Source: Candidatus Falkowiibacteriota bacterium
GTDB taxonomy: Bacteria > Patescibacteriota > Patescibacteriia > Patescibacteriales > WJLG01
Assembly: GCA_014728685.1 (NCBI GenBank)
Contig: WJLG01000070.1
Span: forward strand, 1 to 13,093
Direction: 5' to 3'
Length of the DNA stretch: 13,093 bases
Positions within the stretch are counted from its first letter, which is position 1, and each line of letters starts with the position of its first letter. Made by a program: the position numbers and the translations under genes. Shown here one piece after another: positions 8,501-13,093 of this stretch. Under the pieces are notes generated by a model, which ran no database searches, was not told where the DNA came from, and saw only the letters and a program-made list of their open reading frames with translations.

Positions 8501-9235
8501 ACCAACACCCGGCTGTACGCCAGTGCCAGCACCTCCGCCCTGAGAAGTGTCAATAATGTCGCTGTCAGCTCCGGCAATATCACTGCCAACAGTTGGCAAT
8601 GTATAAGTTGCATCAGCGGTCAAAACATCGCTCCATTTGAAGCGGTTAGCCAAGAAAGCTGATTCATCAGCGATCATTTTGGCAGTACCGGCCTCAGTGA
8701 TGTAATAGATGTCAGATTCGCTAGGAAGCTGAACCAAAGATCCTTCCGGATATTCATCGCCAACAGTCAATTCGCTTGACTGAATGGTGTAGTTGGTGAA
8801 GAAGGAATCAGCAACGTCAACGACTCTCTGGTTCCAATTCTCACCATAGTAATATTCGGCAGCGGCTTCATCAGCGATTCCGATCAAGGAACCTTCTGAT
8901 TCTACAGCGTAAACCTTTGGATTGGTGGTAATTTTAACTAATTTGGTACCAGGTCTAACGGTAACGTTAGCTCCTAAAGGATATGACTCCAACTCAGACT
9001 GCGGAATGGTTACCACGCTGGAGAAGTCAGAGTACCATGAAAAATAAGTAGATTCATTAGGGAAAACGTATCTCTTGCCATCAGCACCGAGGTAATAGAC
9101 TGATGAAAGACCGTCCATCTTGATCAAATCGCCAGCAGAAGCGGCAGCATCGACCTGAGGAGCGGCTACTACGCTCATTGAGAGCACAGTCACCAGCATC
9201 AAACCTACAGTGAAGATTCTCTTTAAGTTGTTCAT
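5570..9235 (-). CDS. Giant S-layer-like surface protein with N-terminal wall-type repeats and serial Ig-like domains
   Basis: 1221 residues with a signal peptide at 1-31 (MNNLKRIFTVGLMLVTVLSM then SVVAAPQVDA). Residues 35-216 hold three related blocks of about 55-65 residues starting at GDLIKMDG (35), GTKLVKIT (96) and GSLVQLPS (165). Each reads roughly 'G-x-L-v-k...s-x-[VI]-Y-y-[ILV]...G'; such blocks are frequent in Patescibacteria surface proteins and may attach the protein to the envelope. A glycine-rich linker (232-248) leads into about 970 residues rich in Thr, Ser, Val, Asp and Ala. These form a series of beta-sandwich, Ig-like repeats with recurring 'LYxxG' and 'xVxFxVKxxI' strands. 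I see no cysteine and no sortase signal. It is probably the main cell-surface layer or a large adhesin. No Shine-Dalgarno precedes the ATG (CGATTCCCTTT). The 392-nt upstream region is strongly folded and no clear promoter was found there, so transcription may begin in that leader or continue from the sigma operon. Confidence 0.75.
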   Translation of the reverse strand: MNNLKRIFTVGLMLVTVLSMSVVAAPQVDAAASAGDLIKMDGLSSVYYLGADGKRYVFPNESTYFSWYSDFSSVVTIPQSELESYPLGANVTVRPGTKLVKITTNPKVYAVESEGSLIGIADEAAAEYYYGENWNQRVVDVADSFFTNYTIQSSELTVGDEYPEGSLVQLPSESDIYYITEAGTAKMIADESAFLANRFKWSDVLTADATYTLPTVGSDIAGADSDIIDTSQGGGAGTGVQPGVGTGVTVALASDTPAAMNVPSKASKVAFAKVNFTASNDGDVTVKNVVVKRDGLGVYSEIDKVYLYQGDTRLTNGRSVNSSSNTVTFNSVNLEVPAGMTKSLTIVADIADLTTAGNHALGIAAASAITTDGASVSGSFPVMGNTMSFSTTAVAALTVTQNNGTSTTNVKIGQDEQEVADFDIDNDNVEDVQLTRITLTNGGNADPSDLGNIKLYYQGSEIADGVLADEKIDFDFDAITIDKGDSNVNFKVKADIEGGMNNTLKLYIANAADVVAVGDTYGYNASVTVTAFDSSAEAYPLTFQGSEITVNLATDNAETVIKDQTDFVFGTLEVDVKEDVEINEVRVTIAETEGTGNSGVIDIDNLELYNMDTTEILDGTVVSGNGDSASTSVVWKFEDFTFSTGEESWQVRGDIPSTANSDDAYQISFDLNPSSTFDAQYAATNDAVTSSDMSQVTLTGKTKTIGASALTVYPSSFNNGDAVANTDDVVIAGGSLKTGSVSGVNITEMIFEGASSTAEDGTDDSNAYLDSTNVELLALYIDGAMVSSESTLSTEGEVTFDSLDIDIAKNTSVDFEVKLNIAGTLDATNQTVRVQLRGISATDDNNDSVNAVESGESTTIAGTATVDFGRVISLHSSGSLEVSMANDVDDVDATKYVLASVSDNKIARVKMKASYEDVDVTKLVVSISSGTVHRSVDSVSITDSAGTVLASADMVAASSSESSATFENEDGLFTVEKGTEYFFITADVAGMGDGASETAVSGDAVTVFVEDVEAIGDSGVKMVDGASGAVSYAGTGASATANTGSANEAKVVGTMITSVTNETSGTLAAGSQEIFRMDVTVNDGTNASSTGDVLETALKQLLITVNYYSTTASTATVMKLYREGKSGYATTTVPASGSEATFDLDGAASNSTDWSSSNYEIAQGSTATFYVKTTIDSAGDSDYIQVTMPDIDSADFTWHDGDNDYTELRLDYSELSGVTLQ

Positions 9236-9358
9236 AAAGGGAATCGAAATAGATTAAACCCAATTATCTAACGACTGAAACGTCCATAGATCAATTGCGG
9301 TTTAAAAATTAGTTATCTTTTTCGCATAATACTTAAGGAATGATCCAAGGTTTTTTTA

Positions 9359-9613
9359 AAAACCAATCGGAATCCCGTACCCTACCTCGGACAGAAGCCC
9401 GGAGCAGAGTAAAATTTTATTGGTTTTACTTTAAGTGACCCCGGACATGCCTTAAGGCATTATGTAAGTCCGAAAAAGATGATTTTTTATTAAGGTGCCA
9501 GAACCGATCCCTTCGGATCCCGACCTTTAAAAGGTCTGGCAGTTCGCCTTCTCGGCCCGTCAGCCGATAATACGAACCTCTAAAGCTCCTTTGGTAAAAA
9601 AGGATCTTTAGAG
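9359..9613 (-). ncRNA. Highly structured leader or small RNA between the anti-sigma and S-layer genes
   Basis: Five consecutive foldable elements fill this gene-free stretch. (1) 9578-9613: CTCTAAAG/CTTTAGAG with an inner CCTTT/AAAGG. (2) 9542-9577: GTTCG/CGAAC enclosing TCGGC/GCCGA. (3) 9496-9541: TGCCAGA/TCTGGCA enclosing two hairpins, GATCC/GGATC and ACCTT/AAGGT, giving a clean three-way junction. (4) 9442-9472: CGGAC/GTCCG with ATGCC/GGCAT. (5) 9359-9427: AAAACCAAT/ATTGGTTTT enclosing a GC-rich interior. None has a proper U-run, so they are not simple terminators. It matches no riboswitch family that I recognise. It could be a stabilising or regulatory 5' leader of the S-layer mRNA, or a separate RNA. 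From 9236 to 9358 I see nothing further. Confidence 0.55.
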
Positions 9614-9627
9614 CAACGTACTATCTC

Positions 9628-10638
9628 CTATTCAACTTGCTGATCGCTTGATGTGGAGCTAATATCAGCCACATTATCAACTTTTATCTCTTCTGGGGTT
9701 GAGCTGGCATTCACGCCTTTTACCTCCCCACTATCGATCATTTCATCGACCGCCTCCAACATCTCCTTGGCTGAAGCAAAATCCTTGGCATCAAGAGATA
9801 TCTCAGCATTGCTCAATATATCATCAACATTGTCTTTATTATTGTCCGAGGTCTCAGGGGTGCTCGAAGCCTCGACTTCCAAACTCACTTCGGCATCAAC
9901 CTCGGCTTCCCCATTAGCATCACCCGCGGTCTCCTCTGCGTCATTTTCTTCACCACCCGCTTCAAGGTCTTCATCTTCTTCATATATATCCATCCCTTCA
10001 TCTTCCTTGCTTGATTCGGTCACTACGATCTCCGGGCGGCTATCACCGATACCGAAGCTAGCCTCTTCTTTCTGACCACCCTCAACATTTTCTTCAGATT
10101 TATTAGCCTCTTCGCGGATCTGTTTTATTTCCTCAAAGTTCTTTTTTACTATTTTGATCTCATCCCTAAAACTTTCAGAAAGCTTCTCTGCTTTTTTCTT
10201 GCTATCTTCATTCTCATCAGTATCCAACTCGGCTAAAACATCGGTGATCTCTTTGGCGCGATTCGAAGCCAATTGCATATCCAGCTTAGCCTTTTCTTCC
10301 TTGTTGAAAGTAATGGCTACCTTGGCCTTTTCAGAAAATACTCTGGCTAAATACAAAGAGTCACCCGGCCTGGCGTTCTTGGTCGCCGCTTGAGTGGTAA
10401 AAGCTCCGCCGGCTATGATAATGATAATAGCGGCTACGGCCCAAGCCTGTTCGGTCGCCTTGGAAAAGATACTCTTGGGAATCGACAAAATATCACGGAT
10501 AAGATCCTTTTCCGGCGCCTCAACCACTGAATTCCTTATTTCAGATACCAAAAAACTCCTGGTGTCTTCTTTCCAGTCCTTTTGCGGCCTTATGCCTTTG
10601 AGCTCTTTTAATTTTTTGATTATATCTTGTTCGTTCAT
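9628..10638 (-). CDS. Membrane anti-sigma-like protein with DUF5667-like outer domain and acidic tail
   Basis: 336 residues. The start ATG lies 1 nt after the stop of the ECF sigma gene (TAG-A-ATG), so translation is likely coupled. Residues 1-60 would be cytoplasmic and hold a short helical region (LKGIRPQKDWKEDTRSFL), suited to holding a sigma factor. The membrane segment is at about 66-85 (AWAVAAIIIIIAGGAFTTQA). Residues 86-180 resemble DUF5667 (ARPGDSLYLARVFSEKAKVA followed by a helical AxxR region), an outer domain often found beside ECF sigma factors. Residues 180-265 are low-complexity and very acidic; 268-305 form a final helix (NVDDILSNAEISLDAKDFAS). ASSTPE occurs twice (257-262, 311-316). 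It probably restrains the sigma factor until an envelope signal arrives. The role is inferred from gene order and family resemblance; no zinc-type anti-sigma motif is present. Confidence 0.65.
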   Translation of the reverse strand: MNEQDIIKKLKELKGIRPQKDWKEDTRSFLVSEIRNSVVEAPEKDLIRDILSIPKSIFSKATEQAWAVAAIIIIIAGGAFTTQAATKNARPGDSLYLARVFSEKAKVAITFNKEEKAKLDMQLASNRAKEITDVLAELDTDENEDSKKKAEKLSESFRDEIKIVKKNFEEIKQIREEANKSEENVEGGQKEEASFGIGDSRPEIVVTESSKEDEGMDIYEEDEDLEAGGEENDAEETAGDANGEAEVDAEVSLEVEASSTPETSDNNKDNVDDILSNAEISLDAKDFASAKEMLEAVDEMIDSGEVKGVNASSTPEEIKVDNVADISSTSSDQQVE

Positions 10639-10639
10639 T

Positions 10640-11200
10640 CTATTGATCTTGAGATCTTTCTATGATCTCTTTTAGGGCTTTTAATGCTCGGTAGCTTATC
10701 ACCCTGACATTACCCTTGCTTTTTCCTGTAATATCAGCTATTTCAGCAAAGGACATTTCGTTTATATAATGCATTATTATCACTTCTCTATATTCATCCT
10801 TGATCATAGGCAGGGCTTTTTTTATCATCTCAATGTCAGAATCGATCTCCAAGGCCTTAGCCAGGTCCTGTTTTTCATCCACAAGGGATTCAGATAAGCC
10901 CTCAGAGGCGTCGATGCTCGACTCACTCTTACGGCTTTGTTCCCGATAATGATCGATGATGGTATTCCTAGCTATCTTATAGATCAAGGCTCTTAGTGAT
11001 CTCTCTCGATCCAAGCTTTCCTTTAAAATATAGCCCCATGTTTTCAAGAATACTTTTGAGGTTATGTCATTGGCTTCTTCTTGGCTGCCAACTTTAAAAT
11101 ACACAAATCTATGTATGTCCTCAACATACATATCATAAGCTTTAACAAAAGAATCTTTATCTTTCTTCTTGATTTTTACAAACAGTTTACGGTCGTTCAT
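10640..11200 (-). CDS. ECF-type RNA polymerase sigma factor
   Basis: 186 residues from ATG 11200. Region 2 covers about 12-90: 'AYDMYVEDIHRFVYFKVGSQ', EEANDITSKVFLKTW (core binding and -10 recognition), then 'LIYKIARNTIIDHYREQSRK'. A charged linker spans 91-120. Region 4 is at 122-182: PMIKDEYREVIIMHYINEMS, then the helix-turn-helix FAEIADITGKSKGNVRVISY that reads the -35 element. There is no region 1.1 or 3, as expected for ECF factors. An upstream in-frame TTG (11209) would add MSK; I prefer ATG because neither has a Shine-Dalgarno and ATG is the usual codon. Promoters at 11253-11281 and possibly 11366-11394 precede it. The anti-sigma-like partner is directly downstream, and the S-layer gene follows, so it plausibly controls envelope genes. 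Confidence 0.85.
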   Translation of the reverse strand: MNDRKLFVKIKKKDKDSFVKAYDMYVEDIHRFVYFKVGSQEEANDITSKVFLKTWGYILKESLDRERSLRALIYKIARNTIIDHYREQSRKSESSIDASEGLSESLVDEKQDLAKALEIDSDIEMIKKALPMIKDEYREVIIMHYINEMSFAEIADITGKSKGNVRVISYRALKALKEIIERSQDQ

Positions 11201-11252
11201 TTTAGACAACGCGCCCCAAGCGGCCTTAAAAAGCTTTCAGGGTTTACGCCTA

Positions 11253-11281
11253 ATTATACGTAATAAAAAAGATTATGTTAC
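11253..11281 (-). promoter_or_regulatory. Proximal promoter of the sigma/anti-sigma operon
   Basis: A perfect -10 TATAAT (complement of 11253-11258), a 17-nt spacer and -35 GTAACA (complement of 11276-11281; 4 of 6 match TTGACA). It would start near 11246, about 46 nt before the ATG. It resembles a housekeeping promoter. A GTAACA -35 could also be a self-recognised ECF element; that is speculation. Confidence 0.6.
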
Positions 11282-11365
11282 AGTTATTGAAAAATCGTTT
11301 TTATGGTCGATAAAACACCCAAATATAAAAACAAGGATACGATTCCTCTTTTCAATATATAAAGA

Positions 11366-11394
11366 ATAATATCACATCTTTTTGGGAAAAACAA
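11366..11394 (-). promoter_or_regulatory. Possible distal extended -10 promoter of the sigma operon
   Basis: TGATATTAT gives an extended -10 (TGn then TATTAT, complement of 11366-11371), with TTGTTT 17 nt upstream (complement of 11389-11394). The -35 is weak (3 of 6). It would give a leader of about 160 nt. Surrounding DNA is very AT-rich, so chance matches are likely. Confidence 0.35.
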
Positions 11395-11481
11395 TAAGCT
11401 AATGCGTTTTTTTACCCTAATTTATAAAATTTCAATACAAAACAGTATAAATAATTAATTCTGTCAATTACTTGCTTTTTC

Positions 11482-11508
11482 TTGCATTTTTTAGGCTATA
11501 GGTATAAT
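11482..11508 (+). promoter_or_regulatory. Promoter of the small helix-turn-helix gene
   Basis: A perfect -10 TATAAT at 11503-11508, with TTGCAT at 11482-11487 as a poor -35 (15-nt spacer). Transcription would start near 11515, just in front of the first inverted repeat at 11519-11546. The suboptimal -35 and spacing fit a regulated promoter. Confidence 0.5.
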
Positions 11509-11518
11509 ATATTTAAAC

Positions 11519-11546
11519 CTAAAGTCCAACACGTACTGGACTTTAG
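11519..11546. promoter_or_regulatory. Inverted repeat, candidate operator 1
   Basis: CTAAAGTCCA and TGGACTTTAG are exact complements around the 8-nt spacer acacgtac. The repeat begins about 4 nt after the predicted start of transcription, where a bound protein would block the polymerase. It shares AAGTCCA-N8-TGGAC with the second repeat at 11601-11633. As RNA it would be a 10-bp hairpin without a U-run. Confidence 0.65.
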
Positions 11547-11600
11547 TCCTAAATGGCTTATAAAAAAACCTTGATCCAACCATAATGAGGATATCCACAG

Positions 11601-11633
11601 CTTAAGTCCACCCCGTTATGGACATAACTTAAG
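11601..11633. promoter_or_regulatory. Inverted repeat, candidate operator 2
   Basis: CTTAAGTCCA, spacer ccccgtta, TGGAC, cataa-like arm, CTTAAG. The AAGTCCA-N8-TGGAC core (11604-11623) is the same as in operator 1, offset by exactly 82 bp, and 4 of the 8 spacer bases also agree (including CGT). It ends 3 nt before the start codon at 11637, so a bound protein or an RNA hairpin would cover the translation start. Confidence 0.6.
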
Positions 11634-11636
11634 AAA

Positions 11637-12038
11637 ATGAGCGATTATTTCCAAATATTGGCCAGGGAGATGGAAACAAAAAAGGCTTTTCCTGAAAGCC
11701 GAGATTTAGAGACCGAAGATCAAAAAAAATCCGAAGATAATCATGACAATAAGGACCAATATGATATACCGGTGTTCAAGAGGCGGACAATGCTTTCAGA
11801 GGAGGTCGAAAATCCGATCTGGCTCAATGTATCTGAAACTGCCAAGCTTTGCGGCGTTCAAGACAAAACCATCAGACGAGCTCTGAAAACCTCAGCCATG
11901 ATCAAGTATAAAATAACGGCCAACCGCTATCTTCTTGATCTAAGGTCGGTGGTGTTGTATTTTTATAGCAATAAAAAAAGAAAGAATAAACTTGAACAAA
12001 ACGGCATCGGTCAATATATAAAAGACTGGATACCTTAG
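11637..12038 (+). CDS. Small helix-turn-helix DNA-binding protein, probable regulator
   Basis: 133 residues, the only plus-strand gene. Residues 1-60 are charged and probably disordered (ETKKAFPESRDLETEDQKK). Residues 62-108 form a compact winged or excisionase-type helix-turn-helix: 'WLNVSETAKLCGVQDKTIRR' (62-81), then ALKTSAMIKYKITANRYLLD and a final helix LRSVVLYFY. This matches the general MerR/excisionase pattern of 'sv.EaAkllGvs..TIrr.i..g.i...k.g..y.i', without proof of family. A basic tail follows (SNKKRKNK). The ATG at 11637 has only a weak upstream purine stretch (TTAAGAAA). Two matching inverted repeats in its own leader suggest self-regulation. It converges on the HU gene with a shared terminator. 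It could control nearby genes or be a minor chromosome-binding protein; no target outside the window is known. Confidence 0.65.
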   Translation: MSDYFQILAREMETKKAFPESRDLETEDQKKSEDNHDNKDQYDIPVFKRRTMLSEEVENPIWLNVSETAKLCGVQDKTIRRALKTSAMIKYKITANRYLLDLRSVVLYFYSNKKRKNKLEQNGIGQYIKDWIP

Positions 12039-12046
12039 AGGCTTCT

Positions 12047-12074
12047 ATCAGAAGCTTGTAATAGAGCTTCTGAT
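12047..12074 (+). other. Hairpin just after the helix-turn-helix gene
   Basis: ATCAGAAGC (12047-12055) pairs with GCTTCTGAT (12066-12074), 9 perfect pairs with a 10-nt loop, beginning 8 nt after the stop codon. There is no U-run, so it is more likely an mRNA-end stabiliser than a terminator. Between it and the terminator at 12157 I see only weak pairings. Confidence 0.5.
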
Positions 12075-12156
12075 CCGAACCCCTAAGTTTGCATCTCTTT
12101 GGGGACTACTGTTAAATATCTCATTTTTGCGGTAGCCCTCTGGGTTCCAAAAATAT

Positions 12157-12186
12157 CAAACCCCCTGCTTTTTAGCAGGGGGTTTG
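12157..12186. terminator. Bidirectional terminator between the converging regulator and HU genes
   Basis: CAAACCCCCTGC pairs perfectly with GCAGGGGGTTTG around a 6-nt loop. On the minus strand it is followed by ATATTTTTGG, a good U-run for the HU transcript; on the plus strand TAATTT follows, weaker. It is 24 nt after the HU stop. Confidence 0.9.
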
Positions 12187-12209
12187 TAATTTAAGCTTGT
12201 AAATTCAAA

Positions 12210-12491
12210 TTATAGTACAGCTTCCTTAGCAGCCTTAGCTAATCTGAATTTGGCAACGGTCTTGGCCGGGATCTTGATCTCTTCGCCAGTAGCCGGATTT
12301 CTTCCCATTCTGGCCTTTCTGTGAACTTTTACCAATTTTCCCAATCCGGGAACGGTGAATTCACCATTTTTCTTAGCCTCCTTGTAAGCCATCTCTACCA
12401 TTGTCTCAACGACATTGGCGACTTCCTTTTTGCTCAATCCGGTTGATTCCGCAAGAGCTGACATGATTTGAGTTTTGGTCATCTTTGCCAT
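12210..12491 (-). CDS. hup: HU-family histone-like DNA-binding protein
   Basis: 93 residues, normal HU length. The N-terminal helix pair is 'MTKTQIMSALAESTGLSKKE' (4-23), and the beta-arm region is FTVPGLGKLVKVHRKARMGR (45-64), leading into the diagnostic GRNPATGEEIKIPA (63-76). The end is 'KTVAKFRLAKAAKEAVL'. HU dimers bend and compact DNA and help replication and transcription control. The open frame extends upstream to an ATG at 12590, but the promoter (12582-12610) would start RNA near 12575, downstream of that codon; the added residues also have no HU counterpart. I therefore use ATG 12491, with GGGAG 12 nt ahead. An ATG at 12482 (MTKTQ) is a second possibility. The 5' leader is about 84 nt and includes GTTAA/TTAAC. 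Confidence 0.93.
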   Translation of the reverse strand: MAKMTKTQIMSALAESTGLSKKEVANVVETMVEMAYKEAKKNGEFTVPGLGKLVKVHRKARMGRNPATGEEIKIPAKTVAKFRLAKAAKEAVL

Positions 12492-12581
12492 AATTTTTTT
12501 TATCTCCCTTTGTTTTAAATGGGCTAATTGATCTTCCCAAACAAACGAAGATAAGTTAATAATATTTAACTTCTTATTCAT

Positions 12582-12610
12582 ATTATACACCCCTTTGATA
12601 AAAAAGGCAA
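12582..12610 (-). promoter_or_regulatory. Promoter of the HU gene
   Basis: -35 TTGCCT (complement of 12605-12610), a 17-nt spacer and a perfect -10 TATAAT (complement of 12582-12587). It sits directly after the terminator of the upstream genes and decides the HU start codon, because the upstream ATG at 12590 falls inside it. Confidence 0.75.
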
Positions 12611-12620
12611 TAAAATCAAT

Positions 12621-12647
12621 AAAAAACCCGCTCTAACAAAAGCGGGT
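12621..12647 (-). terminator. Terminator of the 90-aa/50-aa gene pair
   Basis: On the minus strand ACCCGCT (from 12647) pairs with AGCGGGT around an 8-nt loop, followed by a run of Ts (complement of 12621-12625). It begins 8 nt after the stop of the 50-aa gene and ends just before the HU -35 box. Confidence 0.85.
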
Positions 12648-12654
12648 CGCAGGC

Positions 12655-12807
12655 CTACCATCCGGCCGGCCGGCTATTAGAAGAAGGTTTGCTTGCTCGA
12701 CTTTCTTGTCCGAAGCCAGGCGGCTTCTCAGGGTGTTCTTTTTTTGTTTCATCAACAGTGCTACCATTGTCATGATCACTGGCCAAACGCACTTGCCTCT
12801 TATCCAA
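12655..12807 (-). CDS. Small 50-aa hydrophilic protein with TTG start, overlapping the gene before it
   Basis: The frame opens just after an in-frame TAA and has no ATG. A TTG at 12807 lies 6 nt after AAAGGAGG (12814-12821), the best-placed ribosome site in the window. Read from TTG, the protein starts MDKRQVRLASDHDNGSTVDE and ends RASKPSSNSRPAGW (50 residues). It is very hydrophilic, with Lys/Glu, Pro, Ser and Gly and no hydrophobic core, so it is probably disordered. Its first 8 nt overlap the end of the 90-aa gene (TTGGATAA carries both the start and the TAA stop), a typical coupling arrangement. A terminator follows 8 nt after its stop. No function is recognised. Support comes from the ribosome site, the overlap and the terminator; the amino-acid sequence alone is not decisive. 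Confidence 0.6.
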   Translation of the reverse strand: MDKRQVRLASDHDNGSTVDETKKEHPEKPPGFGQESRASKPSSNSRPAGW

Positions 12808-13072
12808 CCATAACCTCCTTTACTAAGCTTATAAAACCATACTCACTATTTCCGAAGTAATCTCCTGATACATCTCTGTCCTTGAATTCAGATAGAGTGT
12901 TGCCGGGGCCTGTATTGACGACTCTTCCGGTAAACTTGAGTCCGTTCGACTCTCTCTGCTCCTCACGAATCGTGATATGGACTATCAGCCAGCCTGATTT
13001 AACTTGGATCCTGGCTATTTCTGTGTCTTCAAAATCGAGCTTATTAAACATCATTACCCCTTCTGTCCTCAT
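12800..13072 (-). CDS. Small 90-aa protein of unknown function, with a weak GroES-like stretch
   Basis: 90 residues; ATG 13072 follows AAGGAG by 7 nt (AAGGAGAAGGATC), so the start is well supported, though ATGs at residues 7 and 8 also have a purine run ahead. The chain is predicted to be mostly beta (IARIQVKSGWLIVHITIREE). Residues about 26-60, with 'LIVHITIREEQRESNGLKF' and then TGRVVNTGPGNTL, recall the 'rvlv...e....GivlP...G.VvavGpG' pattern of GroES-type barrels, but the likeness is short and unproven. No membrane segment or signal peptide is present. Its final codons carry the ribosome site and start of the 50-aa gene, so the two form one transcription unit. Its own promoter is outside the window. 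Treat it as a hypothetical protein. Confidence 0.7.
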   Translation of the reverse strand: MRTEGVMMFNKLDFEDTEIARIQVKSGWLIVHITIREEQRESNGLKFTGRVVNTGPGNTLSEFKDRDVSGDYFGNSEYGFISLVKEVMVG

Positions 13073-13079
13073 GATCCTT

Positions 13080-13085
13080 CTCCTT
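13080..13085 (-). promoter_or_regulatory. Shine-Dalgarno site of the 90-aa gene
   Basis: AAGGAG on the minus strand, 7 nt before ATG 13072. It supports the longest start of the small gene at the right edge. Confidence 0.7.
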
Positions 13086-13093
13086 TTTAAAGG

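Noticed and set aside
9653..10075. 140-aa Ser/Leu-rich plus-strand open frame
   Set aside because: It is the mirror of the acidic, Ser/Ala-rich part of the anti-sigma-like gene and has no start signals.
11201..11209. TTG at 11209 as the sigma-factor start
   Set aside because: It adds only three residues and has no ribosome site; ATG 11200 is the more ordinary choice, though TTG cannot be excluded.
11591..11599. DnaA box (ATATCCACA, one base from TTATCCACA)
   Set aside because: It is a single copy with no cluster of boxes and no replication gene, so an origin is not supported.
12062..12147. tRNA- or tmRNA-like segment (GGGGTTCGGATC on the minus strand)
   Set aside because: The T-arm-like sequence has no matching acceptor, D or anticodon arms, and no CCA end.

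Overview
The window looks like a piece of a candidate-phyla (Patescibacteria/CPR-type) bacterial chromosome. This is inference from protein style, not from a marker gene. The signs are a very large cysteine-free, Ig-like, S-layer-type surface protein with N-terminal wall-type repeats; a zinc-ribbon/coiled-coil membrane protein ending in calcium-binding DxDxDG repeats and an 'AWYIGKDSKRYFLG' motif; a DUF5667-like anti-sigma candidate next to an ECF sigma factor; and a Wzy/WaaL-type polymerase fused to TPRs. Stops are TAA, TAG and TGA, and nothing suggests TGA reassignment. No mobile element, CRISPR array, rRNA or tRNA was seen.

Layout, mostly minus strand. At 1-683 is the 5' part of an exported papain-like (YiiX-type permuted NlpC/P60) hydrolase, cut by the window edge. 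At 684-1050 is a gene-free stretch made almost entirely of two adjacent nested inverted repeats. At 1051-2913 is a two-gene operon of membrane-anchored proteins (helical-repeat protein; zinc ribbon with Ca-binding repeats) with a perfect TATAAT promoter. At 2979-5228 is the O-antigen ligase/polymerase-like protein with C-terminal TPRs, with a strong promoter and a terminator-like hairpin in its leader. At 5229-5569 lie that promoter, a 14-bp tandem repeat and a perfect-palindrome terminator. At 5570-9235 is the S-layer-like giant protein. At 9236-9627 is a gene-free, highly folded leader with five hairpins. At 9628-11200 are the anti-sigma-like gene and the ECF sigma gene, 1 nt apart.

At 11201-11636 is a divergent AT-rich promoter region. 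It serves the sigma operon (minus) and a small helix-turn-helix protein (plus, 11637-12038), whose leader holds two related inverted repeats 82 bp apart that look like operators. A bidirectional terminator separates this gene from a convergent HU gene (12210-12491). Promoter position shows HU starts at the internal ATG, not at the first ATG of the open frame. Upstream, a 90-aa unknown protein (12800-13072) overlaps a 50-aa gene (12655-12807) that starts at TTG behind a near-ideal Shine-Dalgarno sequence and is followed by a terminator.

The working picture is a cell-surface locus: surface-layer protein, polysaccharide polymerase, envelope anchors and an exported peptidase-fold protein. A membrane-sensing sigma/anti-sigma pair immediately upstream of the S-layer gene is the natural candidate regulator. 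The most unusual content is non-coding: the inverted-repeat block, the folded S-layer leader and the paired operators.
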